In this document: piece by piece, positions 54,687-63,037 of the stretch
Layout: each line of letters opens with the position of its first letter
How positions within the stretch are numbered: the stretch's first letter is position 1
Origin: Psychrobacter raelei
GTDB taxonomy: Bacteria > Pseudomonadota > Gammaproteobacteria > Pseudomonadales > Moraxellaceae
Assembly (NCBI RefSeq): GCF_022631235.3
Contig: NZ_CP093310.2
Location: 372,001-436,000, forward strand
Direction of reading: 5' to 3'
Length of the DNA: 64,000 bases
Translations under genes and position numbers: made by a program
Notes under the pieces: generated by a model
The model's database searches: none
Told to the model about the DNA's origin: nothing
What the model saw: only the letters and a program-made list of their open reading frames with translations

Positions 54687-54712
54687 AAAAAGCGATCCTC
54701 GGATCGCTTTTT
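54687..54712. terminator. Bidirectional terminator, Spy-like gene / ygfZ
   Basis: A perfect 12-bp stem AAAAAGCGATCC / GGATCGCTTTTT with a 2-base loop lies between two convergent genes. Confidence 0.92.
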
Positions 54713-54776
54713 ATGGTATCTGACCTGAGTCAGCTTAGATCTGATAGCTTAGACAGTGGCCTAAGCGGTGCTTGGC

Positions 54777-55520
54777 TTAAGCGTCACGTGCCACGCTAGC
54801 TTGTAGCGCTGGTGGTAAGTCCAATACGTGTAACTGCTGCGCCTGCTCAAGCTGTTCTGGACGCGCCACTACTAAGGCCTCATAGCCTGAACCATCGGCC
54901 AAATCAATGGCATTAACCACCTGAATTTTGTCCAAGCTCTCGCCTGCTTTGGGGGCAGCTCCTGTGCCTTTTACTCGGTGCAAGAAGGCTTTTGGCGCCG
55001 CTTTAAAGTAAATACGGGCGATGACCTCTTGGCCCAAATAACAGCCTTTGTCATAGTCTACGCCGCCACGCTGATGCAAGCGTAGCTCTTGCGGCTGAAA
55101 TAACGTCTGAGTTGCCTCAGTAATCCAGTAGTTACCAGTAGCGATACTGGCAGACATCCAATCGGTCATGTTCTGCTCATCAGCGTTTTCGCTAAAGGTG
55201 GGCTGTGCTTGTCCTGCTTCATCCCCCACATAGGGATAGATGTCGATGGGCTCTGAGATAGTAAATTTAGAGAAGGCACCAAATTTTTTTAGATGCGCCT
55301 GAAGCGGTGCTAAGCAATCACTGCTGATGACGATATCAAATTGTTTGTCATCTTGTTTTTTTATCCAAAGTCCAAATTCAATGCGGCCTTTGAGATTGGC
55401 GATGGCCGCCGGCTGATAGCTTGCAGTGAGCCTATTAACGTTTACTGTGATCTGGCTTTGAAGAAATTTTGCAGCATCATCACCTTGTAGCGTGATTTGC
55501 TTAAAGCTTAAGTTACTCAT
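54777..55520 (-). CDS. ygfZ: Folate-binding protein YgfZ
   Basis: A 247-residue GcvT-like protein. YgfZ is a tetrahydrofolate-dependent factor for [4Fe-4S] enzyme activity in E. coli (for example MiaB). The diagnostic motif KGCYLGQE is in GGVDYDKGCYLGQEVIARIYFKA. The N-terminal part (ITLQGDDAAKFLQSQITVNVNRL) is also typical. Shorter than E. coli YgfZ (326) because of a smaller C-terminal region. Divergent from yjdM and convergent with the Spy-like gene. Confidence 0.9.
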   Translation of the reverse strand: MSNLSFKQITLQGDDAAKFLQSQITVNVNRLTASYQPAAIANLKGRIEFGLWIKKQDDKQFDIVISSDCLAPLQAHLKKFGAFSKFTISEPIDIYPYVGDEAGQAQPTFSENADEQNMTDWMSASIATGNYWITEATQTLFQPQELRLHQRGGVDYDKGCYLGQEVIARIYFKAAPKAFLHRVKGTGAAPKAGESLDKIQVVNAIDLADGSGYEALVVARPEQLEQAQQLHVLDLPPALQASVARDA

Positions 55521-55765
55521 AACTCTATCCTTTTTAGTAGATGTCTTATTTAGTGAACTGGATTTAATAGATATTTTGTTTGAGGTTTATTCAGCTGTGT
55601 ACTGGCATCTTTTATTATAAGCGGTTTAATGGGTAATGACAGTTTGGGGTATTGAGAGATTAATTTTGGCAACGCTGAGATATTTCAACCGCTGTTTGAG
55701 CAAAATTTTGTGGTTTGCGCTACAATACTAAGCGAAATTAATTCAATGATTCAAATGAGGATAAA

Positions 55766-56116
55766 ATGAGCTTACCTAATTGCCCTAATTGTGATTCTGA
55801 TTTAACGTATGAAGATGGCGCTTTATTGGTGTGTCCTATGTGTGCCCATGAATGGACAGCTGCCGAAGCAGACGGTAACAGTGCAGAGACTGAAAACGTT
55901 ATCCGTGATGCCGTAGGTAATGAGCTACAAGATGGCGACGCTGTAACTGTTATCAAGGACTTAAAGGTAAAAGGGTCATCGACACCGCTTAAAGTGGGAA
56001 CCAAAGTAAAAAGTATTCGTCTCATCCATGACGCGCCTGATGATCATGACATCGACTGCAAAGTAGAGGGCTTTGGTCAAATGAAGCTTAAGTCATCTGT
56101 GGTGAAAAAAGCCTAG
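55766..56116 (+). CDS. yjdM: Zinc ribbon protein YjdM/PhnA
   Basis: A 116-residue protein with the N-terminal zinc ribbon [25 protein letters not shown] (four Cys). The PhnA C-terminal domain follows: [39 protein letters not shown], ending [11 protein letters not shown]. The family was long misnamed alkylphosphonate uptake protein; no phosphonate gene is nearby and its function is unclear. GAGG precedes the start. Monocistronic. Confidence 0.92.
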   Translation: MSLPNCPNCDSDLTYEDGALLVCPMCAHEWTAAEADGNSAETENVIRDAVGNELQDGDAVTVIKDLKVKGSSTPLKVGTKVKSIRLIHDAPDDHDIDCKVEGFGQMKLKSSVVKKA

Positions 56117-56164
56117 TCTTAACTGCCTTATCGTGTCATGACAGGCACCGATACTTATACCCTC

Positions 56165-56234
56165 AAAAAACCTCGTTACGATGAACTGACCCCCAAATCT
56201 TGGACGGTTTAGTTCAGTCTTGGCGAGGTTTTTT
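56165..56234. terminator. Long hairpin terminator, yjdM / DegV gene
   Basis: AAAAAACCTCG (56165-56175) pairs with CGAGGTTTTTT (56224-56234). Inside the loop, TGAACTGACC (56182-56191) can pair with GGTTTAGTTCA. The T-run on the right serves yjdM and the A-run on the left serves the convergent DegV gene. The inner part resembles an IS3-family end (see findings). Confidence 0.75.
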
Positions 56235-56267
56235 AGTTGTCGTATCTGATTGTCTAGTATTACAAGC

Positions 56268-57152
56268 TTAAAATTTAGCAAACAACTTGGCAGCAGAGGG
56301 CACATCGCCTTCAAAGACACACAGGCCTAAGCCGCTAGGGCCATGATTGGCTAAGGATATGGCGGATACTGGCAATACCGCAATGTCTGTCACGCCTGTT
56401 TTTTGCTTGAGCATCGCAATAAAACGGCTATCTAAATCGGGTCGTCCGGCGCTTAGGACATAAGCGAAAGAATCGGCGCGCGGTATCACGTTTTCAAACT
56501 GGTTGACCATATATTCAAAGGCTTTGTCTATTTTGCGGATTTTGCTAATCGGTACCACGTCACCTGCATCAGAGACTTGCAACACCGGCTTGATGCTAAA
56601 TAAATTGGCAAAAAATCCTGCTGTGGTAGACACCTTTTTGTTTTTTATTAAGTAGGATAAATCATCGGCAGCAAATAGCATATGATGGCTGCGGCGTAGG
56701 GCATCTAAGCGTGAGGCGATGTCTTGCATAGCATAGTTTTGCTGCATCAAATAATCTGCTTCTAAGGCAAGTAGCGCTTCACACGCATTCAAATCCTTAG
56801 TGTCATAGACGTAGATGTCCATGCTGTCTTTAAAGCTTTGGGCGACCTCACTGATAATCTGATAGCTGTCACTAACCTGTGATGATAAGGTGGTGATAAA
56901 CACCTCCTTTACGCCTTTATTTTGTAAGCCGCTTAGCATCATAGCCACTTCATGCGCAGGCGCTGGAGAGGTGTGTACTGGGGAATGGCTCACCTCATTC
57001 ATAAGATGCTGCAAGCGCTCGCTACTGATATTTTTTCCATCAATAAATTCAACATTATTGACGTGTATGCGTAACCGAATAAGCTCAATGTTATGTTTGA
57101 TATCCATATCATCAAGCCCAGAGGAGGATGTGCTTAAAACAATGCGACTCAT
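56268..57152 (-). CDS. DegV family fatty acid-binding protein
   Basis: A 294-residue cytoplasmic protein of the DegV family, which binds a fatty acid and in Gram-positive bacteria works as FakB with a fatty-acid kinase. Landmarks: the RIVLSTSSSGLDDM start, a segment KEVFITTLSSQVSDSYQIISEVAQSF, VYDTKDLN, and the C-terminal LPVSAISLANHGPSGLGLCVFEG where the family usually has GxHxGPG. I chose the Met at 57152 because AGGTG lies just upstream; the alternative at 57173 adds seven residues. No kinase gene is adjacent, so the role here is open. Confidence 0.85.
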   Translation of the reverse strand: MSRIVLSTSSSGLDDMDIKHNIELIRLRIHVNNVEFIDGKNISSERLQHLMNEVSHSPVHTSPAPAHEVAMMLSGLQNKGVKEVFITTLSSQVSDSYQIISEVAQSFKDSMDIYVYDTKDLNACEALLALEADYLMQQNYAMQDIASRLDALRRSHHMLFAADDLSYLIKNKKVSTTAGFFANLFSIKPVLQVSDAGDVVPISKIRKIDKAFEYMVNQFENVIPRADSFAYVLSAGRPDLDSRFIAMLKQKTGVTDIAVLPVSAISLANHGPSGLGLCVFEGDVPSAAKLFAKF

Positions 57153-57477
57153 AGGGGCACCTAGTATTTCCATAATCGAGATAAAGCGCTCATTGCTTTG
57201 GATTATAGAGGGTTAAATTCAGTTCGCATAGAGGCAACACCAAGCAGCCATACTCATTATCAGCATTTCATTGGCTTCTAGCTGCTTAACGACGCTATGT
57301 TAGCGGTTAAAATTTAGCTTGATAGTTTAAACCATAAAATTTTTAAGGGTTTAGTTGAGATAAGCATAAAACATGTAATGAGTAGTAGGATTTGATAATA
57401 GCCACTATAAATACTTGCTATAATAATTAAATAAAACTATGTAATGTTTTTTTTAAAGCTAACAGCAAGGGGCGACT
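57153..57477. other. Intergenic region between DegV gene and ppk2
   Basis: 325 bp of AT-rich sequence. TATAAT at 57419-57424 is a possible ppk2 -10, with no clear -35. AAGGGG at about 57467 is the ppk2 ribosome binding site. No gene seen. Confidence 0.4.
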
Positions 57478-58587
57478 ATGTCAAAAAAAAGTAATAAGTC
57501 TGAGAAAATTAGCGACGCTTATGTGACCAATCCCAAAAAGATTGAAAAGTATGAAACCCAAAAGAAAAAAGACAGCTCACGTATAAAGACCAAAGAAGTC
57601 ATTGATCAGGTACTGCTAAAACAACTAGCAGAGGGCAATATCGAGGCGATATCAGATCGCATTCAATCGCTCATTCATGATGCTTCTCCAGATGACCTAG
57701 AAAAGCTAAAAAATCTATTTGCCAATCATGCGTTGGCCAATGCTGTCAAAACAGGCACCAAAAGAGACGATGAGTTATCTGATAACTGGCGTGAAGGCGG
57801 CTATCCTTATAAAAACCGCTTATCGCGTAAAAACTACGAAAAACAAAAGTATCACCTGCAAGTTGAGCTCTTAAAGCTACAAAAATGGGTGCGTGAAAAT
57901 GACAAAAAAGTGGTCATTATCTTTGAGGGGCGTGATGCGGCGGGTAAAGGCGGTTCTATCAAGCGCTTTATGGAGCATTTAAACCCTCGTAGCTCACGAG
58001 TTGTGGCGCTAGAAAAACCCACCGAGCGTGAGATGGGGCAGTGGTACTTCCAGCGCTATGTGCAGCATTTGCCCTCAGCTGGAGAGATGGTGTTCTTCGA
58101 CCGCTCATGGTACAACCGCGCTGGCGTTGAGCGGGTAATGGGCTTTTGTACGGAAGAAGAGTACGCTACTTTTATGCGCCAAACTCCTGAGTTTGAGAAA
58201 CACTTAATTGACTCGGGCATTCATTTAATCAAGTTTTGGTTCTCAGTGAGCCGTGATGAGCAGCGTCGCCGCTTTGCTCAGCGTGAAGCACATCCCTTAA
58301 AGCAGTGGAAGTTATCTCCCATTGATTTGGCTTCACTGGATAAATGGGATGAATACACTTTGGCCAAAGAAGCCATGTTCTATAATACTGACACCGCAGA
58401 ATCCCCTTGGATTGTCATCAAGTCAGATTGTAAAAAACGTGCCCGTCTTAATGCCATGCGCTATGTGTTAAATAGACTTCCCTACGATGGCAGAGACAAG
58501 AGTCAGGTGGGGAATGTTGATCCGCTTATTGTCGGTCGTGCAGGTGCATTATATGAATTGGGAGAAAAATCGGACCTAGAGATTTAA
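57478..58587 (+). CDS. ppk2: Polyphosphate kinase 2
   Basis: Transfers phosphate between polyphosphate and nucleotides, usually making GTP or ATP from polyP. The 369-residue protein has a charged, Lys-rich N-terminal extension (about 100 residues), then the PPK2 core with Walker A FEGRDAAGKGGSIKRF near residue 151, Walker B-like VFFDRSWYNRAGVERVMGFC, the lid region RRRFAQREAHPLKQWKLSPIDLASLDKWDEYT, and VIKSDCKKRARLNAMRYVL. It is of the single-domain class I type. It is followed by a perfect hairpin and a 9-bp repeat tract rather than another gene on the same strand. Confidence 0.95.
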   Translation: MSKKSNKSEKISDAYVTNPKKIEKYETQKKKDSSRIKTKEVIDQVLLKQLAEGNIEAISDRIQSLIHDASPDDLEKLKNLFANHALANAVKTGTKRDDELSDNWREGGYPYKNRLSRKNYEKQKYHLQVELLKLQKWVRENDKKVVIIFEGRDAAGKGGSIKRFMEHLNPRSSRVVALEKPTEREMGQWYFQRYVQHLPSAGEMVFFDRSWYNRAGVERVMGFCTEEEYATFMRQTPEFEKHLIDSGIHLIKFWFSVSRDEQRRRFAQREAHPLKQWKLSPIDLASLDKWDEYTLAKEAMFYNTDTAESPWIVIKSDCKKRARLNAMRYVLNRLPYDGRDKSQVGNVDPLIVGRAGALYELGEKSDLEI

Positions 58588-58603
58588 AACAAATTGGTCG
58601 AAG

Positions 58604-58628
58604 TCCCACCACCTTACAGGTGGTGGGA
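58604..58628. repeat. Perfect 11-bp hairpin downstream of ppk2
   Basis: TCCCACCACCT (58604-58614) pairs with AGGTGGTGGGA (58618-58628) around TAC. No T-run follows, so it may be a REP-like or mRNA-stabilising element rather than a normal terminator. Confidence 0.6.
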
Positions 58629-58640
58629 TGAAGGCCATAA

Positions 58641-58676
58641 GATAAATATGATAAATACGATAGATACGATAAAAGA
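58641..58676. repeat. Four tandem 9-bp repeats
   Basis: GATAAATAT, GATAAATAC, GATAGATAC and GATAAAAGA run head to tail between ppk2 and cydC. Confidence 0.8.
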
Positions 58677-58731
58677 TTAAATTCGCCCGTATCTGAGTCA
58701 ACATAGCAATTGGCCAAGCCCAGCAGCTGGC

Positions 58732-60549
58732 TTAAAGCTGGGTCTCAGGTAGGCTGATGCTGTCACAGAGCCCCATATCCCACTGATGATGGCTGACCAC
58801 AATAAGTAGGTTTTGCTGTTGATGCTCACGCACGTTTTGCCACAGCTGTGCTCTGGTAGGCGCATCAAGACCTGCAAAAGGCTCATCTAATAATAGTACG
58901 CGACGCGGCTTTAACAGCAGACGCGCTAAAGCAATGCGGCGTGCTTGCCCGCCTGAGATGGCGGCACCATATTCGCCCAAAGCGGTGTCCAGCCCTTGTG
59001 GCTGCGCTTGTAGCCAGCCCAGTAGCCCCACCTTATCTAAGGCGGCGATTAGCTCTTCATCACTGGCTTCAGGTTTGCCTAGGCGCAGGTTGGCCGCCAA
59101 GCTTTGATCAAAGATATCAAGCTGCTGTCCTAAGTAGCCCAATTGGTCTTGCCAGTCATACTCAAACCAGTTTTTACCATTTAACTGAATCTCACCTGAC
59201 TGCAGCGGCAGCTCACCAGCTAAGGCTTGCAGCAGGGTCGATTTACCACAGCCAGAAGGGCCTTTGATAATCAACGGCGTACCTGAGTTGACCGTCACAC
59301 TCACCTCTTTTGCCCCGACTAAGGCCCCTTCAATCTTTGCTGAGACATAAATCAGCTCAGCTTGTAACGGCGCTTGGGGTAAGCGGTGCAGCGGCTTGGG
59401 TGCAGAGGTAGAGACCGTGCCAGTGTTAGTGTTAGTGTTAGTGTTAGCGCCAGCTTGGCCAGTTTGATTGGGGGTAGGGGTCGGCCTTGAGCTTGATAAC
59501 AAATCATTTAGCCGGTCTTTGGCAGCGATACTATTGCCTAAAGCCAAATAATGCTGACCCAGCGGCACGACAATCTCTTGAATACCGAGCAGCCCCAAGG
59601 TCACTGCCAATACCAATGGCACCTCAATCACCGATTGCAGCTTAGGCAGCAAGGTTGTCTCAGAGCCGCCTTGAGTGACGCTATAGATGGCGAACAATAC
59701 GGTCAGCACTGCCAAATAAAACAGCCACTGAATCAGTAGCATATAAACAGAGCGGCGCTTTTGCGCTTGCCATTGTAGTTTTTGAAGCTGATTGTCTTGT
59801 GCCACATAGCCTTGAGTTTGCGTCTGCCACTGCTGCCAAAGTAGCAGCTGGGTGATAATGGCCAGCGGCGATAGCAGCTGCTGGCGACGCGCTTCAGAGA
59901 CTTGAGATAACTGCTTGGCCTGAGCGATGCCGTTATAACTGGCCAGTAAGGCAATCACTAGGCTTAAAGCCAGCAGCACATAAATAATGAGCTTAAAGCT
60001 TGACGCAATCGGAAGTGCCCAGCCTATAAAAAGCCCCAATAGCAATACGCTTAAGCCGCCAATCAGCCAAGGCGAGATAACGCGTAAGATAAATTCGTCC
60101 AACTTATCGATGTCGCTGACCAATCGGTGCATATATTGTGAGGCTTGTAGGGCACTGCGCTGCTGAGTAAGCGGTAGTGCAGCTAAGCGGTTAAAAAAGC
60201 GAAGGCGCAGCGTTTTTAATAAATCAAACACCGCATGGTGTGACACCATCAGCTCGCCATAGCGCCCAGCAGTACGTGCCATGGCCAGCATCCGGATAAT
60301 GCCGGCCGGCAGCATATAGTTAAAGCTGTGCGAGCCGACTGCAATCATTCCAGCCAGCGCCGCACCCGTAATAAACCACCCAGAGATCATCAGCAGCGCT
60401 ATCATAGATAATGCAGTGATCAGCCCTAAGCCCCAAGAGATGAGCCATAAGTCAAACGAGGGCTTGAACATATCTCGAAGACGAAAAGCAGGGGCGTGGC
60501 GGGCTGCGCTATCAAGCTCGCTGTGTGAGCGCATCGGATGTTTAGTCAT
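58732..60549 (-). CDS. cydC: Glutathione/cysteine ABC exporter subunit CydC
   Basis: Half-transporter of the CydDC complex that exports cysteine and glutathione to the periplasm and is needed to assemble cytochrome bd. The 605-residue protein has an N-terminal membrane domain (LMISGWFITGAALAGM is typical), then an Ala/Thr-rich linker containing a four-fold Asn-Thr run, then the ABC domain with Walker A GPSGCGKSTLL and signature SGGQARRIALARLLLKPRRVLLLDEPF. I chose the ATG 60549 (AGGAGCA upstream), which overlaps the cydD stop by 8 bp and implies translational coupling. The frame to 60597 is rejected. Downstream of cydD in a two-gene operon divergent from cydA. Confidence 0.94.
   Translation of the reverse strand: MTKHPMRSHSELDSAARHAPAFRLRDMFKPSFDLWLISWGLGLITALSMIALLMISGWFITGAALAGMIAVGSHSFNYMLPAGIIRMLAMARTAGRYGELMVSHHAVFDLLKTLRLRFFNRLAALPLTQQRSALQASQYMHRLVSDIDKLDEFILRVISPWLIGGLSVLLLGLFIGWALPIASSFKLIIYVLLALSLVIALLASYNGIAQAKQLSQVSEARRQQLLSPLAIITQLLLWQQWQTQTQGYVAQDNQLQKLQWQAQKRRSVYMLLIQWLFYLAVLTVLFAIYSVTQGGSETTLLPKLQSVIEVPLVLAVTLGLLGIQEIVVPLGQHYLALGNSIAAKDRLNDLLSSSRPTPTPNQTGQAGANTNTNTNTGTVSTSAPKPLHRLPQAPLQAELIYVSAKIEGALVGAKEVSVTVNSGTPLIIKGPSGCGKSTLLQALAGELPLQSGEIQLNGKNWFEYDWQDQLGYLGQQLDIFDQSLAANLRLGKPEASDEELIAALDKVGLLGWLQAQPQGLDTALGEYGAAISGGQARRIALARLLLKPRRVLLLDEPFAGLDAPTRAQLWQNVREHQQQNLLIVVSHHQWDMGLCDSISLPETQL
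59423..59446. repeat. In-frame hexanucleotide repeat in cydC
   Basis: GTGTTA repeated four times, encoding alternating Asn-Thr on the minus strand in the linker between membrane and ABC domains. Changes in copy number would stay in frame. Confidence 0.85.
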
Positions 60550-62380
60550 GGTCTGCTCCTTGTGCCACACTTGCTGTAACCGGAGCGCTGATGGCAATCA
60601 CCTTATCCAGCCAAGGCAGCTGTTCTTTGGCGTGGGTGACCCAAATCACCGTTTTACCGAGGCTCACGTGCTGCAAAAGCTGATGAATGCGCTGCGCCGT
60701 ATCAGGATCTAGATGTTCGGTAGGCTCATCAAGCAGCCACAAGCTGTCGTTTCTTAATAACAACTGAGCGATGCCCAGCCGCTGCTGTTGTCCCCCAGAT
60801 AATCCCTGTCCTCGCTCGCCTAACAAGGTGTCCATGCCTTGTGGTAGTCGTTCAATTAATGACCACAGCTCAACTTGTTTGAGTACTTCAATCAACTGAG
60901 CATCGCTGGCATCAGGATTGGCAAGACGTAGGTTTTGAGCAATGCTTAGCGGCATCAGCGCCACTTGCTGAGCCAAATATCCAAGCTTTCGGTGTAACTG
61001 CTCCGGCGCGATGTGCTGTAAGTTTTGACTAAAATTCTCAGCAGCATTATAAAGGGTGATATCACCTTGGTAGCTGACAAAGCCCATCAAAGCCTGTAAC
61101 AGGCTTGACTTACCGCTGCCGCTTTCGCCCACTAAGGCCACGCGCGCTCCCGGCTCTATCTCTACCGTTAACGGCGCCAGACGGCTGCGATATACAGCAG
61201 CCGTACAGTCATTATCAGCTAAGGGCGCTGAATCCTCCTGTGGCGCTTGGATATCCACCACCGCTGTCTGAATACTAACCTTACTTAACTGTAGGCCAAA
61301 GCTTTGCGGTAATGTCGTGGTAGAAGTAGGGGGTGTGTTTGGCTGTTGAGGGATAACGACAGCATTGGCAGATTCGGCCGCGTTAATAATAGGTAGCAAG
61401 CTTTGGACAGCGCCTTCTGCTTCAGCTTTGGCGTGATAGTCTGCGCCCAATTGACGCAGCGGTACATAAAACTCAGGTGCCAGCAGCAAGATGAATAAGG
61501 CACCGAAGTAAGGTACTGGCACATCACCTTTATCCCACGGCAAAATGCCCATTAGCCCAAAGCCTAAATAGACCGCGACCAAGGCAATGCTGAGCGCTGC
61601 CAAAAGCTCAAGCACCGCCCCATTTAAAAAGGCAATCTTTAACACATCCATGGTGCGGCGGCGATAGTCTTCGCTGCTTATAGCCAAATCATGCTCAGCA
61701 ATAGGTGTCGCTTGTAGCCGCTTAAGGGTGGGCATACCGCGGATCCAGTCCAAAAACCGGCCGCTTAATTGCGACAGGGCGCCAAACTGAGCGGCGCTTT
61801 TGCGGGCAGTTAAATGGCCAATTAAAATCATAAATATAGGCACCAAAGGCGCGGTCATCAATAACAAGGCTGCGGCAAATTTGCTTTGCCAAGCCACAGC
61901 GACAAGCAAGATAAGTGGGGTGCTGACCGTGACTTGTTTTTGGACACTAAAGCGGCTGATAAATCCATCTAAGGCATCGGTCTGATCAATGATTTGGCTA
62001 GAGAGGCTGCCATCACTGCCGAAGTGGCGCAGATTGGGTCCAAGCTTGGCCATAGTGATAAGTAGCGAGCTGCGTAAATCACTGCGCACTTGTAAGCTTG
62101 CCTGAGTGCTGAGCAGCTCACGTCCAGTATTGAGCAGTGGGCGCAGGGCAAAGCAGATGATCAGCCCCACAAACCAGCTGCCCGACACCCCGCTTGATAA
62201 CGGCACTTGATTAAAATAGTTGCTCAACCAATGGCTAAATAAACTGGCCAATAGCCACGCTTGCCACACAAATAATAAGCTGCTGATAACCGTCAGTAGC
62301 CACGCCATCGTTAACGGGCGACGCACTGTATTTACCAGCTTTTTTAAAAAGTCTTTTTCGGCAGTAGAAAGTGTTGCCAT
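60542..62380 (-). CDS. cydD: Glutathione/cysteine ABC exporter subunit CydD
   Basis: Partner of CydC. The 612-residue protein has a membrane domain with five to six helices and a long linker (about 330-390) rich in Thr/Pro. The ABC domain has Walker A GESGSGKSSLLQALMG, the Q-loop LGYLAQQVALMP, signature LSGGQQQRLGIAQLLL and Walker B LWLLDEP. It precedes cydC with an 8-bp overlap. The start at 62380 has no strong ribosome binding site. Divergent from cydA, which needs this transporter for cytochrome bd assembly. Confidence 0.94.
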   Translation of the reverse strand: MATLSTAEKDFLKKLVNTVRRPLTMAWLLTVISSLLFVWQAWLLASLFSHWLSNYFNQVPLSSGVSGSWFVGLIICFALRPLLNTGRELLSTQASLQVRSDLRSSLLITMAKLGPNLRHFGSDGSLSSQIIDQTDALDGFISRFSVQKQVTVSTPLILLVAVAWQSKFAAALLLMTAPLVPIFMILIGHLTARKSAAQFGALSQLSGRFLDWIRGMPTLKRLQATPIAEHDLAISSEDYRRRTMDVLKIAFLNGAVLELLAALSIALVAVYLGFGLMGILPWDKGDVPVPYFGALFILLLAPEFYVPLRQLGADYHAKAEAEGAVQSLLPIINAAESANAVVIPQQPNTPPTSTTTLPQSFGLQLSKVSIQTAVVDIQAPQEDSAPLADNDCTAAVYRSRLAPLTVEIEPGARVALVGESGSGKSSLLQALMGFVSYQGDITLYNAAENFSQNLQHIAPEQLHRKLGYLAQQVALMPLSIAQNLRLANPDASDAQLIEVLKQVELWSLIERLPQGMDTLLGERGQGLSGGQQQRLGIAQLLLRNDSLWLLDEPTEHLDPDTAQRIHQLLQHVSLGKTVIWVTHAKEQLPWLDKVIAISAPVTASVAQGADHD

Positions 62381-63037
62381 AGTGTCATCAATCTTAGGTA
62401 AGAAAACAGAAAGTTACTAAATACAAAACATAAAAGAGAAGGGCGTAAATTAGGTATAACATTTACCAATTATTGTAAGCTTACTGCAATCAAAAGCAAA
62501 TGTAGCCACTGTGTGCTAATGTATCTAAGTTATTGATAATATAAGAGTGTAGAAAATTTAATAATTATTAGCCGAAGTCGCAGATACATAAAAGGCCAAA
62601 CCAGCCCTAGCGAAACATTATATAATTATGTATTATATCCCCAGATTAATTCCATAATTAAAATATGGTTTTCAAAGAATGAGCCATTCAGCTCATTGTC
62701 TGGCCAACAATCAAGTTAAGTTTCTTAAATAGTATTGATAAATATATTTTATCAGTACCCAAGCTGTATAGGCGTATAGTGTAGTAAAAGGTTTGCCTGT
62801 TTACCATTTGAGTTTAGTAAGGTGAGTGGGTAATGTTTTAGTATTTTCCTGACATCTAACGATTCTGAAAGATGTTAAAAATTATGGGTAACGCAGGATT
62901 GATCACTCAGTTGGTTTTTAGTGCATAGTAGGATGAGTAATTAGGGCGGATGAGCAAGGATGTGAGTGGACAGTGGGCCCTATGTTGTGCAGCTCAAATG
63001 ATGGTGTGAATTAGTCCTTCTTTTTAGGAGGTTTGGT
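62381..63037. promoter_or_regulatory. cydDC-cydA divergent regulatory region
   Basis: 657 bp without a supported gene. A perfect palindrome TGATAAA-N5-TTTATCA lies at 62736-62754, and a 10-bp palindrome GTAAGCTTAC at about 62475. The first could bind a regulator (it resembles, but does not match, an FNR box TTGAT-N4-ATCAA). AGGAGG at 63027-63032 is the cydA ribosome binding site. Oxygen-responsive control is expected for cydA by analogy only. Confidence 0.45.

Noticed and set aside
58526..58717. 63-codon frame with LSY repeats downstream of ppk2
   Set aside because: It is the translation of the 9-bp tandem repeats and hairpin on the opposite strand.
62475..62485. GacA box near cydD (GTAAGCTTAC)
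   Set aside because: It is a 10-bp palindrome without the six-base spacer between the half-sites, so it does not fit TGTAAG-N6-CTTACA.
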